From an uncultured bacterium (GTDB lineage: Bacteria > Planctomycetota > GCA-002687715): a DNA stretch of 64,000 bases. Positions within the stretch are counted from its first letter, which is position 1; the number at the start of each line of letters is the position of its first letter. Positions 19,321 through 27,833 of the stretch are shown one piece after another. The notes beneath the pieces were generated by a model. That model searched no databases, was not told the DNA's origin, and worked only from the letters and a program-made list of their open reading frames with translations. The stretch lies in contig CADEGH010000002.1 in NCBI GenBank assembly GCA_902826835.1, positions 1 through 64,000 of the forward strand, given 5' to 3'. The translations under genes were made by a program, and so were the position numbers.

Positions 19321-21567
19321 TCATCGGGAAATTGCACATCTAAAACCACGAATTAGGTGAGCGGAAGCTGGGTCGGCTCCGTCCCTGCCATGCGTACTGA
19401 GATCGTCCCCGTCCGAAACCGCCGTCCAACCTCCACCGAGCGTAATTCGATCAGACCGCCATACCTCAATAGCTTCACCGACACCGTAGGCGAGAGCGGA
19501 ACCTATCCACTCATCTACATTACCGAAAAGATGCAGCACGCCCTCAGGGGTTGCTCCACCCGGTTCGGTGTCAACCGCCCAAACGCTCGTTAGGTATCTC
19601 TTCAGCTCTTCGGCCGAGTCCTGGGGATTGGCGGCCATCGGCTCGACAAACACGTTTGCCCCCCCTTCCTTGGGGGTTCGCGAGTCGGACCAGGGGAAGA
19701 GGCGCCCGGTCGGGCCGCGAGCGGCAAATTCCCACTCGGCGTGGGTGGGTAGGCGTTTTCCGAAGTAGGCGGCGCAAGCAGCGGCGTCTTTCCAGGAAAT
19801 CTTGGTTACAGGCAGATTATCCCAGTTGGCAGGGCGCTGGCCCTCGGGGGGCCAGAAGGAGGGAGCAGAGCGATCCGGATTGGCGTCGAGGAACAATTGG
19901 TATTGACCGTTCGACATTTCGCAGCGGTCGATCCAGAACGAAGCTACGCTCACTTCCTTGTGATTGAGGGTGCAGACGGTTCGGAAATTGTCGCGCAACT
20001 TGAGGACACCACCGTTGATGAGAATCATGCCATCGGTGCGATTCGGAGGAGGGACCCGCACTGCGATGACGCGGGGCTCGCGGTCGACGGCTTCGGCATC
20101 GTATTCGACCACGGCGGAAGGGTCGAAACGAGCTCTGATTCGGTAGAAACCCGCATCCAGGCGCAGGTCCTTCCATTGAGAAGGACTAATCTCGCGGAAG
20201 GACCCGGGCTCGCCGATGATGTCGTCAAGGCGCGCAATCGCTACGGAGGTGAGAGGGGCCGAAGAGGTTATGGTCCAGCGAGCTCGATGAGCACCTTGGG
20301 TTCGGAGCAAGAGCCAAACGCCGAATGTGGTGGCGAGAACGAGGGTGATCCCGGCGGCCCAGAGTTCGCGGCGGTGGCGGCGAGCGCGGAAGAGGAGGCG
20401 GCGGAACCAGTTGGGACGCTCGGCCAAGACTGCCTGGTCGGAAAGGAACCGACGGAGATCGTCGCGCAAGGCGGCGGCGGTGGGGTAACGATCTTCCGGA
20501 TTGAAGGCGATGGCCTTGAGGCAGATCGCTTCGAGATCGCGGGCGACCCTCGGGTTGACTCGTGATGGAAGCGGAGAGAGCCCGGTGAGGATTCGATCCA
20601 GGACTTCCTTCGAAGTCTTGCCCTCGAACGGGCGCTTGAGGGTCAGGAGTTCGTAGAGGACCACTCCGAGCGAATAGACGTCGGAGCGTTGATCGACCGG
20701 CTGCCTCGCGGACTGCGCCACCTCCGGGCTCATGTAGTAGACCGTGCCGGCCAAAGCACCGGAGTCGGTGACATTGGGACCCCCGAGGGGGCGGGCAATT
20801 CCGAAGTCGACCAGGCGCAAGCCTCGGTTCGGACCGAGGATCATGTTCTTGGGTTTGAGATCCCGGTGCACGATTCCCTGGTCGTGCGCATGTTGAACGG
20901 CATCGGCCGCGCAAGCCACGAGTTCGGCGGCTTGGGCTTGGTAATTCGCATCGTCGAACGGCGGCAACTGGGGCTCGAATTGCAAGGGCTTTTCGGGCTT
21001 GACTCCGCGCAGGGTTTCGAGTTCCTGATCGAGGTCGAGACCCGCCACCAAATCCATGACAAACCAGGTCCAAGGCCCGGCCGCATCACAAGTGCGCACC
21101 CGCACGATGCCCGGATGATCCAGGCGCGCGACGTTTTGAGCCTCCAGGCGGAGCCGCTTCTCCTCGATGCCCCCCGGTCCGAGGCCACGCGGAATGACCT
21201 TGAGCGCCACGTCAATTTTCAACTTCTGATCGCGGGCACGGTACACGACCCCCATGCCACCTCGGCCGATTTCTTCGAGCAGCAAGTAGTCACCGAGCAC
21301 GGTACCCGTAAGGGTGGATTCTCCGTCGGTTCGAGGCACGAGGCCATCATGCTCGGTATTCGGCGGTAACGGGTTCGTGCGCTCCTCCCCCCCGTCGAGT
21401 TCCAGCACGTTGGGGTTTTCGTCGTGCAACCGTAACGCCGCTTCAATTTCGCGGCGCATCGCGTGGTCGGAACCACAGTGCCGATCGAGGAATGAAGCTC
21501 GATCAGCGGGATCGAGGCCCAGGGCTTCGTCCAGCAGCCGTTCGAGTTTATTCGCTCTCGAGCTCAC
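19321..21567 (-). CDS. Membrane Ser/Thr protein kinase fused to an FGE-sulfatase (SUMF1-like) domain
   Basis: About 748 residues. An N-terminal helical segment precedes a Hanks kinase domain with every key element: glycine loop GRGGMG (101-106), lysine in ALKVI (123), HRDLKPKN (234-241), DFG (254-256) and the SPE of the activation segment. A single membrane helix follows at about 402-421, then a beta-rich linker, then an FGE-sulfatase-like domain from about 514 to the end (IDRCEMSNGQYQLF, RLPTHAEWEFAARGP, IRGFRCAISR). The paired active-site cysteines of true formylglycine-generating enzyme are absent from the final glycine-rich segment, so that domain is probably a ligand-binding sensor. The GTG at 21567 overlaps the sigma factor stop (GTGA), which decides the start; an ATG at 21606 is an alternative. 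Confidence 0.9.
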   Translation of the reverse strand: MSSRANKLERLLDEALGLDPADRASFLDRHCGSDHAMRREIEAALRLHDENPNVLELDGGEERTNPLPPNTEHDGLVPRTDGESTLTGTVLGDYLLLEEIGRGGMGVVYRARDQKLKIDVALKVIPRGLGPGGIEEKRLRLEAQNVARLDHPGIVRVRTCDAAGPWTWFVMDLVAGLDLDQELETLRGVKPEKPLQFEPQLPPFDDANYQAQAAELVACAADAVQHAHDQGIVHRDLKPKNMILGPNRGLRLVDFGIARPLGGPNVTDSGALAGTVYYMSPEVAQSARQPVDQRSDVYSLGVVLYELLTLKRPFEGKTSKEVLDRILTGLSPLPSRVNPRVARDLEAICLKAIAFNPEDRYPTAAALRDDLRRFLSDQAVLAERPNWFRRLLFRARRHRRELWAAGITLVLATTFGVWLLLRTQGAHRARWTITSSAPLTSVAIARLDDIIGEPGSFREISPSQWKDLRLDAGFYRIRARFDPSAVVEYDAEAVDREPRVIAVRVPPPNRTDGMILINGGVLKLRDNFRTVCTLNHKEVSVASFWIDRCEMSNGQYQLFLDANPDRSAPSFWPPEGQRPANWDNLPVTKISWKDAAACAAYFGKRLPTHAEWEFAARGPTGRLFPWSDSRTPKEGGANVFVEPMAANPQDSAEELKRYLTSVWAVDTEPGGATPEGVLHLFGNVDEWIGSALAYGVGEAIEVWRSDRITLGGGWTAVSDGDDLSTHGRDGADPASAHLIRGFRCAISR

Positions 21568-22160
21568 CTTAGGCGCCCCCAAAGAAGAAGACGAGCCATT
21601 TCCCATCGCCGATCGACGGTCTTCTCGCTGTAGTCGAACTCTCTAGCAATGGCCGCATTGGTCATTTCGAGGAACACCTTCATCCTGACGATCTCCGCCA
21701 ACTCCGGGTGGTCCTTGGCAAAGTCCTCAAGTGTCAGGATGAAGTCCTCGAACTCGATCCCGCGAGACACTTCGATGTGTTTGATCGTGCGGTCTATCAG
21801 CACATCGTCGGGATTGGCTTCGGGATCCACGTCCAGTCGCTTCCGCCTGGCGCGATCGATCAGAATGTTTTTCATCGCCCGGATGACCGCGCGACGAAAG
21901 TGCTCACGATCCCGGAGTCTTTCGATTCCCTTGCCCACGATCTTCATGATCGCGTCATTGACCAAGGCCGTCGTGCGGACGGAGATCCCCCGTTTCTCCC
22001 CTTTGAGCTTGTTGTGGGCGACGCGCCGAAGCTCCGCTTCGACCAGAGCGATGAGCCGGGACAGGGCTTCGGGATCCCTGCCTCGCACTCGATCCATGAA
22101 GTCGTCGCCGGCCGGTGGTTCTCCGCCCTCTCCTGAATCGTCTTCCGGACTGACCACCAT
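21564..22160 (-). CDS. ECF-type RNA polymerase sigma factor
   Basis: About 198 residues from the ATG at 22160, which has AAGGAG seven bases upstream; the frame extends to an ATG at 22328, but that part is low-complexity Ser/Thr/Gly. The product matches the long-known planctomycete/acidobacterial ECF group: RVAHNKLKGEKRG, TALVNDAIMKIV, HFRRAVIRAMKNILIDRARRK (region 2), and a C-terminal region 4 helix pair ending RRWEMARLLLWGRL. It is the first gene of an operon with the kinase/FGE receptor, to which it is coupled by overlapping stop and start. Control of the sigma factor by that kinase is the obvious hypothesis. Confidence 0.88.
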   Translation of the reverse strand: MVVSPEDDSGEGGEPPAGDDFMDRVRGRDPEALSRLIALVEAELRRVAHNKLKGEKRGISVRTTALVNDAIMKIVGKGIERLRDREHFRRAVIRAMKNILIDRARRKRLDVDPEANPDDVLIDRTIKHIEVSRGIEFEDFILTLEDFAKDHPELAEIVRMKVFLEMTNAAIAREFDYSEKTVDRRWEMARLLLWGRLR

Positions 22161-22407
22161 GCGCCCGCTCCTTGGATTCAACGACAGGCTGCCCGATCCC
22201 CCCAACGGCGACGGCTCTCCGGCGGTGAGACTGAGCGAGGAACCCGCGCTGAAGGTCGGGGCGGCGTCCACGGTGGCCGGTCCCGAGTTCGAAGCGGTGG
22301 GTAGGAGCGTGAGGGTAAGGGGGTGCATGGATTCTGTCCAGGCGCGGTATTTCGCGACGGACAGCCCCCTTAGCGGTCCCGATCACGAGCGAGCGACAAA
22401 GTCGCCG

Positions 22408-22434
22408 AAAAAAATTCTCACCAGCTCAGGGTGG
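22408..22434 (-). terminator. Possible weak terminator at the chitinase 3' end
   Basis: On the minus strand a short CACC...GGTG stem overlapping the chitinase stop codon is followed by AGAA and seven T residues. The stem is only four base pairs, so this is tentative. Confidence 0.3.
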
Positions 22435-24406
22435 CGATGCCGGAGGTTTGGATCAGGGCGGCGGGCGCGACTTGGTAGGCGGCGGCCCTCACCTGCCAAG
22501 TTTGGCCGGCCAGGCCCGATCCGGAGCACGCGGGGAGGACCAGGGGGCCTGCGGAATAAGGATTGGCACCGACCGGCCAATGCAAGAGGCTTTGGGGAGC
22601 CGGGGCGTAGGACAGGAAGGTGAGGAGGAGGGGATCGACTTCGAGTCCGAGGAAAGGGCCGGTGCCTACGCCGCCGAGGGCGGGGGTTGCCGAAGCGAGG
22701 AGGATGATGTGCGAGGCGGCCGCAGGGGCACCGACGACGCGCAAGTACAAATCTCCGGCACCACTGCCACTGGTGGCGGCTTGGAGGGTCACGCGCGGCC
22801 CGAGAAGCCTTTGATGCAGGACGGTCAACAGGGAGTGGGGGGCGTCATCTCCGCTGAGTTCCCAGAACATCACTCCCCCCAAGTTGCGACTCAGGACGTA
22901 GTTGGCCTTAGTGTCGAGGGAGATTGCGTCCTCGAAGGAGATCATGGTCCCGCTCGGAGCGTGGTAGACCCACGGAGCGTCTGCCGCAGGATCGCGATAC
23001 ACGGTGTAGCCGGCGGGGATGAGGTTGTTCTTCACATCCTCGAAATCGTAGACGCCAGGTTCCCACGTTCCGACGGGCAGGCCGCTGAACGGCTGAAACA
23101 GCCCGTTGTTCGAAGCGGACACTCCGGTCCAGCCACGACCGTAGAAGGGGGTGCCGAGCACGAGCTTCTCGGCCGGGATCCCCGCCAGGAGATAAGCACT
23201 GACCGCGGCATCGGCATTGAATTGCGTCGCGATGACCGGGCTCGACGGATCGGCCGGCGAGGCATAGAGGGCGGAGTGATGGTTGGTGAACGGACTCCAG
23301 CTTCCGTGGAAGTCGTAGGCCATCACGTTGATCCAGTCCAGGTATTGGTGGATCAGGTTCAGCTCAAGGTTCGCGAACACCGCGGGGCCGGCCGGAGCCG
23401 CGATCGAAAGCGGATGGTGACGACCGGTGATCGCACCCAGAACATCAAGTTGGCCACGGAGTTCGGCCAAGAGAAGGGTGAAATTCTGGCGATCGGCCGG
23501 ACGGGTGACATTGGAGCTCAAGCCTCCGCTCACCGGGTATTCCCAATCGATGTCCACGCCGTCGAACCCGTACTGCTGGATGAAATTGACACACGATTGT
23601 GCAAAGGCAGTGCGGGAGGCCGGGGTGAGGGCGGCATCCGAGAATCGCGACGACCATGTCCAACCGCCTACCGAGATCATCGTCTGAAGGTGGGGATGCG
23701 CCTGTTTCAGGAGCTGGAGACGGCGGAAGCTGCCACGGAGTGATCCGGGTGCCCAAGAGTCTCCGGGGTAGAAACGATCGATGTCCGCGTAGGGATCGCC
23801 CAGGGCGATCTGGAGATTGGCTCCGATATTGGCGAACGCGTAATTGATGTGCGTGAGCTTCTCGGCCGGGACATCGGGTACGTGATAGTTACGACCGTAG
23901 ACTCCCCACGCCGCGAAGTAACCGATCACGCGCCGCTCGGGACCCGAGGAGGATGCCGGAGCGGGAGCGGAGAGCGGAACTGGCGGCGCCGTCGGGCAAC
24001 TCGGGGTCGAAGCCACGCCGTTCACCGGCACGAGGATTCCGTTCACGGTGGCCGCAGACGGCGCGGTCATCGGCCCCGTCCCGGTCGCGGCACTGAAGCC
24101 GAGAGTCACGGTGGCTCCCGCGGGCAAGCTCGAGTTCCAAGTGCCGACAAATCGGTAACGGTTGTTCCCGAGCGCCGTCATCGTGCAGTCCCACGCGCTG
24201 CCGATGATGTGCGGGTAGGTGAACTCAAGCGTCCACGTCGGGAGGGAGGCCCCACTGTTGGCGAGGGCCACCGACGCTTGAAATCCACTCCCCCAGTTCT
24301 GGGTCACGGTGTAGGTCACCGCCACTCCGCTTTGGGCGCGGATGGACATCGAAAGGGACAGGACCGAGGCGATCGCCCCGAGGAACAGCATGCGGGCAGG
24401 GTGCAT
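22418..24406 (-). CDS. Secreted chitinase: CBM2 - GH18 - C-terminal module
   Basis: A 662-residue exported glycoside hydrolase. After the signal peptide, residues about 27-127 form a CBM2-like carbohydrate-binding domain (VTQNWGSGFQASVALANSG, conserved tryptophans). A Pro/Ala linker leads to a GH18 domain at about 158-535 that contains the SVGGW strand and the catalytic DGVDIDWEY motif with the proton-donor Glu289, plus the late MFWELSGDD strand. It should cleave beta-1,4 links in chitin outside the cell. The last about 110 residues are the shared planctomycete C-terminal module. Candidate promoter TAGGCT upstream. Confidence 0.93.
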   Translation of the reverse strand: MHPARMLFLGAIASVLSLSMSIRAQSGVAVTYTVTQNWGSGFQASVALANSGASLPTWTLEFTYPHIIGSAWDCTMTALGNNRYRFVGTWNSSLPAGATVTLGFSAATGTGPMTAPSAATVNGILVPVNGVASTPSCPTAPPVPLSAPAPASSSGPERRVIGYFAAWGVYGRNYHVPDVPAEKLTHINYAFANIGANLQIALGDPYADIDRFYPGDSWAPGSLRGSFRRLQLLKQAHPHLQTMISVGGWTWSSRFSDAALTPASRTAFAQSCVNFIQQYGFDGVDIDWEYPVSGGLSSNVTRPADRQNFTLLLAELRGQLDVLGAITGRHHPLSIAAPAGPAVFANLELNLIHQYLDWINVMAYDFHGSWSPFTNHHSALYASPADPSSPVIATQFNADAAVSAYLLAGIPAEKLVLGTPFYGRGWTGVSASNNGLFQPFSGLPVGTWEPGVYDFEDVKNNLIPAGYTVYRDPAADAPWVYHAPSGTMISFEDAISLDTKANYVLSRNLGGVMFWELSGDDAPHSLLTVLHQRLLGPRVTLQAATSGSGAGDLYLRVVGAPAAASHIILLASATPALGGVGTGPFLGLEVDPLLLTFLSYAPAPQSLLHWPVGANPYSAGPLVLPACSGSGLAGQTWQVRAAAYQVAPAALIQTSGIATLSW

Positions 24407-24664
24407 GGGAGCCGGCTCCAGCGGGATTCGACGAATGCCGCGGCCTGAGCCTACCCGATGATCCGATTCGGTGTTCGGGGAGCCGCCGGAGCCGACCTGC
24501 CAGGGGGAATTTCGAGTTTTTCCGCCGTGCCGCCGCCGCGGCCCACCCGGACGCGGCTCGGATCAGGGGCGCGAACCGGCCGGAGCGCCAAGCCGCTCCG
24601 AAGCTGAGCCCCGGCGGGCTTCCGAAGGACGCTCAACGAAGAGAGGCGCGACTCCCAACCAGAA
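24407..24664. other. Intergenic region with one promoter-like hexamer
   Basis: Gap between the AbiEii-like gene and the chitinase gene, both on the minus strand. Apart from the TAGGCT hexamer at 24448-24453 no feature was found. Confidence 0.4.
24448..24453 (-). promoter_or_regulatory. Candidate -10 element TAGGCT for the chitinase gene
   Basis: TAGGCT on the minus strand, 41 bases upstream of the ATG at 24406. The hexamer and its GGG prefix are like the one before the CHRD gene. The -35 region (GAACAC, 17 bases away) is a poor match. Confidence 0.35.
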
Positions 24665-25324
24665 CTACGGAGTGGGCGGAAGCGCCAATCGACGCAGGCG
24701 GTCTCGGAGATCACGCCGAAACCGATCGAGGTCTTCGATCGTGAGTGCTTCCAGCATGACGGGCAACGGCTGAACGGGAAACTGATCCAAGAGCCAAGCG
24801 AGTGTCGCGGCGTCGATACCCGCGTCCATTTTTACCGCCAAACTCAGGTCCTCTTCCGGTGGATACTGGGCACGATCCAGAAAGTACAGATCGACCAGAT
24901 CGCGGGGCTCACTGCGAGAGAGGATGCAGGTCAGTTTGGCAGCTCGGAGGTCGCTGAGGCTCAGGACAACCACTCCGTCGACACACTCGGGCGGTTCCAG
25001 CACTGGCACCGCGTCGTGTACAAGATCCAACTCCGTGGATCGTTCACCGAAGCCGGCCCGAAATCGCACGAAACTCCCAGCGTCCCTGACAATCTCCAGA
25101 GTGCAGTCCGCATCCGCGGCGATTTCGAAGGCGGACGTCACGACCGCCCGCACTTCCTCTTTGGTGCTCACGAAGACATCCAAGTCGCGGGACAGCCGAT
25201 GATGGAGATGCACGCCGCTCAGCGCAGCCCCTCCCCCAAGCCGCCCCCCGACCCTCGCCTGGATCGCGCGGAGCAGACGAAGCTCGCAGCTCGGAACGAC
25301 CCGCGGATCGAATTGTCTACTCAC
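24665..25324 (-). CDS. AbiEii/AbiGii-like nucleotidyltransferase (possible toxin)
   Basis: A 219-residue protein of the DUF1814/AbiEii group. The nucleotidyltransferase signature is intact: a glycine-rich GGGAALSG, then HHRLSRDLDVF with the two metal aspartates (Asp47, Asp49), and a third acidic strand ELDLVHDAVPV. Type IV toxins of this family modify tRNA or other targets with nucleotides and abort phage infection; others are solitary housekeeping-like proteins. The GTG start lies inside the end of the preceding small gene (8-base overlap), the arrangement typical of toxin-antitoxin pairs. The partner does not look like the usual AbiEi antitoxin. Confidence 0.8.
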   Translation of the reverse strand: MSRQFDPRVVPSCELRLLRAIQARVGGRLGGGAALSGVHLHHRLSRDLDVFVSTKEEVRAVVTSAFEIAADADCTLEIVRDAGSFVRFRAGFGERSTELDLVHDAVPVLEPPECVDGVVVLSLSDLRAAKLTCILSRSEPRDLVDLYFLDRAQYPPEEDLSLAVKMDAGIDAATLAWLLDQFPVQPLPVMLEALTIEDLDRFRRDLRDRLRRLALPPTP

Positions 25325-25640
25325 GTGCTTCCTTGGGTGGCCACTCGGGCTTCGGCAGTTGGAGAAGGAACGCCCACAGGTCGCGGGACCGCCCCAAGAA
25401 CGGGATGAGGTCCGACCAGTGTTCGCGAATCATCTCAGGCGACGTGAACAGCCAAACATCGCGCGGATTGGCTTCGCGGAGCAGAGCTCCGAGCCAATAC
25501 GCCCGCTCTCGAGCCTCCGTCGACGCCAAGTATCGCCGGAAATCCCCAATCGTGGCATCTGTCCACCAGAGAAAATACGGCTTCGTCTCGTCCTTCAGAA
25601 GGTCCAAGGAGGTGGGGGGGAGTCGGACCGCGTGCGACAT
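25317..25640 (-). CDS. Small partner protein of the AbiEii-like nucleotidyltransferase
   Basis: A 107-residue soluble protein, rich in Trp and Arg (YFLWWTDATIGDFRRYLAST, SDLIPFLGRSRDLWAFLLQL). It lacks the winged-helix and antitoxin features of AbiEi. Its stop is overlapped by the nucleotidyltransferase start, so the two are translated together; the obvious reading is antitoxin or accessory subunit. The ATG at 25640 was chosen because further upstream sequence is the divergent promoter region; a TACACT hexamer eight bases before it suggests a leaderless message. Confidence 0.68.
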   Translation of the reverse strand: MSHAVRLPPTSLDLLKDETKPYFLWWTDATIGDFRRYLASTEARERAYWLGALLREANPRDVWLFTSPEMIREHWSDLIPFLGRSRDLWAFLLQLPKPEWPPKEARE

Positions 25641-25648
25641 GCCGCCAC

Positions 25649-25654
25649 AGTGTA
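25649..25654 (-). promoter_or_regulatory. Candidate -10 TACACT for the AbiEii-like pair
   Basis: TACACT on the minus strand ends eight bases before the ATG at 25640. The oppositely oriented OPT gene has the same hexamer at 25842-25847, also close to its start. Confidence 0.4.
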
Positions 25655-25841
25655 GCGCTCCCCCCGCGGCGAGCGCGCAGCCGCCCATTGGGAGCGCCAC
25701 CCCCGCCACCATCGGCGCAATGCCATCTCTGCCTCGCGTTCCCACCCCGCAATGGGCGAGAGACCTCCCCCGAGGCACCGAAGCGACACCGCCCCCAAGC
25801 CAACTCCGGCCGCGCCCCGCGCTCTTGTCCCTCCCACCGCG

Positions 25842-25847
25842 TACACT
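25842..25847 (+). promoter_or_regulatory. Candidate -10 TACACT for the OPT transporter, leaderless
   Basis: GTACACTGAGCGC immediately precedes the ATG at 25854; TACACT ends six bases before the start codon, so transcription would begin at the ATG itself. No -35 match was recognised. Confidence 0.4.
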
Positions 25848-25853
25848 GAGCGC

Positions 25854-27692
25854 ATGGAGAAGGAAAAAGTGGTGGAATTCAGCCCGAAGGCCATTCTCGC
25901 CGGTCTCGGGTTCGGAGTGCTGTTCGGCTCGGCCAACGCCTACCTCGGCCTGAAAGCCGGCCTCACCGTCTCGACTTCGATCCCGATCGCCGTCCTCTCG
26001 GTGGCCATGTTCCGGCTGTTCCGCGGCGGGACGATCCTCGAAGCCAACCTCGCCCAGACCATCGGTAGCGCGAGTTCCTCCCTCGCCTCGGGCACCATTT
26101 TCACGATCCCGGCCCTGTACATCTGGGGATACCAGCCGAGCCTCTTCCAAGTCGCCATGCTCGCCCTCCTGGGCGGCCTACTCGGCATCTTCGCGATGAT
26201 TCCCCTCCGCCGCCTCCTCATCGTGAAGGCCCACGCCGAGCTGCCGTACCCGGAGGGCCAAGCCTGCGCGCAGGTGCTGGAAACCACCGCCGCCGGCAAG
26301 AGCGGCGGCAAATGGATCTTCCTCGGCATCGGCGTCGGCTTCCTCGTGAAGCTCCTCCTCGGCGGACTCCACATCGCGCCGGATGAGGTGGGAACCACGA
26401 TCAGCGGCCTCCCCAACTCCAAACTGGCCCTCTCGATCGCTCCCGCCCTCTTGGCCGTCGGCTACATCGTCGGATTCAAAGCGGCCGCCGTCATGGTGGC
26501 GGGCGGCCTCCTCTCGGCGCTGGTGCTCTATCCCCTCATCACCAAGATGCACGCGATCGGCGTGACCGACGCCGCGGGGACCACCGCCATCCTCACCGCC
26601 GGTGCGGTGAAGTCCCGCTTCATGAACTACATCGGCGCCGGCGCGGTCGCCGCCGCCGGCATGGTGACCATCCTGCGGACGGCGCCGATGATGGCGAAGT
26701 CGTTTGCCGCCGTGATCTCGGGCCTGCGCAGCGGCTCCGGGGAGTCCACCGTCGATCGCAAAGATCAAGACCTGCCCGGCCCGGTCGTCCTCGCGGGGCT
26801 GATCGGAATCTTCGCGACCCTGGTCCTCCTCCCGGGTCTCTTCGCTGGCGAACTCGGACTGCCGCACCGCCTGATCGCCGCCCTCGGAGTCATGCTGTTC
26901 GGATTCCTCTTCGTGCCCGTCTCTTCGCGCTTGGTCGGCGTGATCGGCGTCTCCTCGAACCCCGTTTCGGCGATGGCCCTCATCACCCTCGCCGCGATGT
27001 CCGCCATTTTCGCTGCCTGGCACATCGGCGGCGATCACGTGAAGGCGGCCGTACTCACGATCGGAACCGTCGTCTGCGTCGCCGCCTCGAAAGCCGGTGA
27101 CATCTCCCAGGACTTAAAGACCGGCTTCCTCGTGGGCGGTACCCCGAGTCGTCAGCAGTTCGGCCAGGTCATCGCCGCCTTTGTCGCCTGTTGGGCGGTC
27201 GCCGCGGTGGTCACGGCTCTCGGCCAAAAGCCCGGTTTCGTCGGCGAGGGCGCCCTCGCCGCCCCTCAAGCCAATCTCATGAAGACGGTCATCGAAGCGG
27301 TGACCGGCGCCAACGCTCCCTGGGAGTTCGTGGGACTCGGCGCCTTGATCGGCGGCATCGGAGCACTGGCCGGACTCCCCCCTCTCCCGTTTGCCCTCGG
27401 GATTTACCTCCCCCTCGGCACGATGGTCACGATCTTCCTCGGCGGCCTGATCCGCCGACTCTCCGAGCGCCCGGGTCAGGCCTCCGGCCATGGCGGTGCG
27501 GGAATCCTCTGCGCCTCCGGCATGGTCGCCGGCGAGGGGCTGGCGGGAGTCCTCATCGCGGCTCACGCCTACCTGACCGACGCCGGCCGCTACGCCGCGA
27601 AAGAAGCCAGCTCCGCGGAGATCGCGATCGCACTCGGCCTGGTCGCCGTCGCAGCGGTGGCTCTGAACCGTGCCGCCAAAGCCACCCAGTAA
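25854..27692 (+). CDS. OPT family oligopeptide transporter
   Basis: A 612-residue polytopic membrane protein with about 14-16 hydrophobic helices. The OPT family pattern is clear: ANAYLGLKAGLTVSTSIPIAVL early, LPYPEGQACAQVLE after the fourth helix, GDISQDLKTGFLVGGTPSRQQ in the second half, and GLPPLPFALGIYLPLGTM near the end. It would import oligopeptides or metal-peptide conjugates with protons. The ATG at 25854 gives a normal N-terminus; upstream in-frame codons lie in the divergent promoter region. Confidence 0.93.
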   Translation: MEKEKVVEFSPKAILAGLGFGVLFGSANAYLGLKAGLTVSTSIPIAVLSVAMFRLFRGGTILEANLAQTIGSASSSLASGTIFTIPALYIWGYQPSLFQVAMLALLGGLLGIFAMIPLRRLLIVKAHAELPYPEGQACAQVLETTAAGKSGGKWIFLGIGVGFLVKLLLGGLHIAPDEVGTTISGLPNSKLALSIAPALLAVGYIVGFKAAAVMVAGGLLSALVLYPLITKMHAIGVTDAAGTTAILTAGAVKSRFMNYIGAGAVAAAGMVTILRTAPMMAKSFAAVISGLRSGSGESTVDRKDQDLPGPVVLAGLIGIFATLVLLPGLFAGELGLPHRLIAALGVMLFGFLFVPVSSRLVGVIGVSSNPVSAMALITLAAMSAIFAAWHIGGDHVKAAVLTIGTVVCVAASKAGDISQDLKTGFLVGGTPSRQQFGQVIAAFVACWAVAAVVTALGQKPGFVGEGALAAPQANLMKTVIEAVTGANAPWEFVGLGALIGGIGALAGLPPLPFALGIYLPLGTMVTIFLGGLIRRLSERPGQASGHGGAGILCASGMVAGEGLAGVLIAAHAYLTDAGRYAAKEASSAEIAIALGLVAVAAVALNRAAKATQ

Positions 27693-27785
27693 CCGGCTCC
27701 GGAAGATCAAAAGTGCTCCAGTGGCGCCGATTTCCCGGGCGATTTCCGCGGTTTTAGGGGTGTGGCGTACCCCCTTTCCCCCACC

Positions 27786-27791
27786 TACAAT
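27786..27791 (+). promoter_or_regulatory. Candidate -10 TACAAT for glutamate dehydrogenase
   Basis: TACAAT lies 42 bases before the ATG at 27834 and matches the bacterial -10 consensus in five of six bases. The message would carry a leader with GAAAGGA as the ribosome binding site. Confidence 0.4.
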
Positions 27792-27833
27792 CCCGCTCCC
27801 GCGCTGGCGGGCAGTGATCGTCGAAAGGACCTT

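Noticed and set aside
19321..20050. Reading the kinase's outer domain as a formylglycine-generating enzyme
   Set aside because: The paired active-site cysteines are missing from the final glycine-rich segment; the domain is more likely a sensor.
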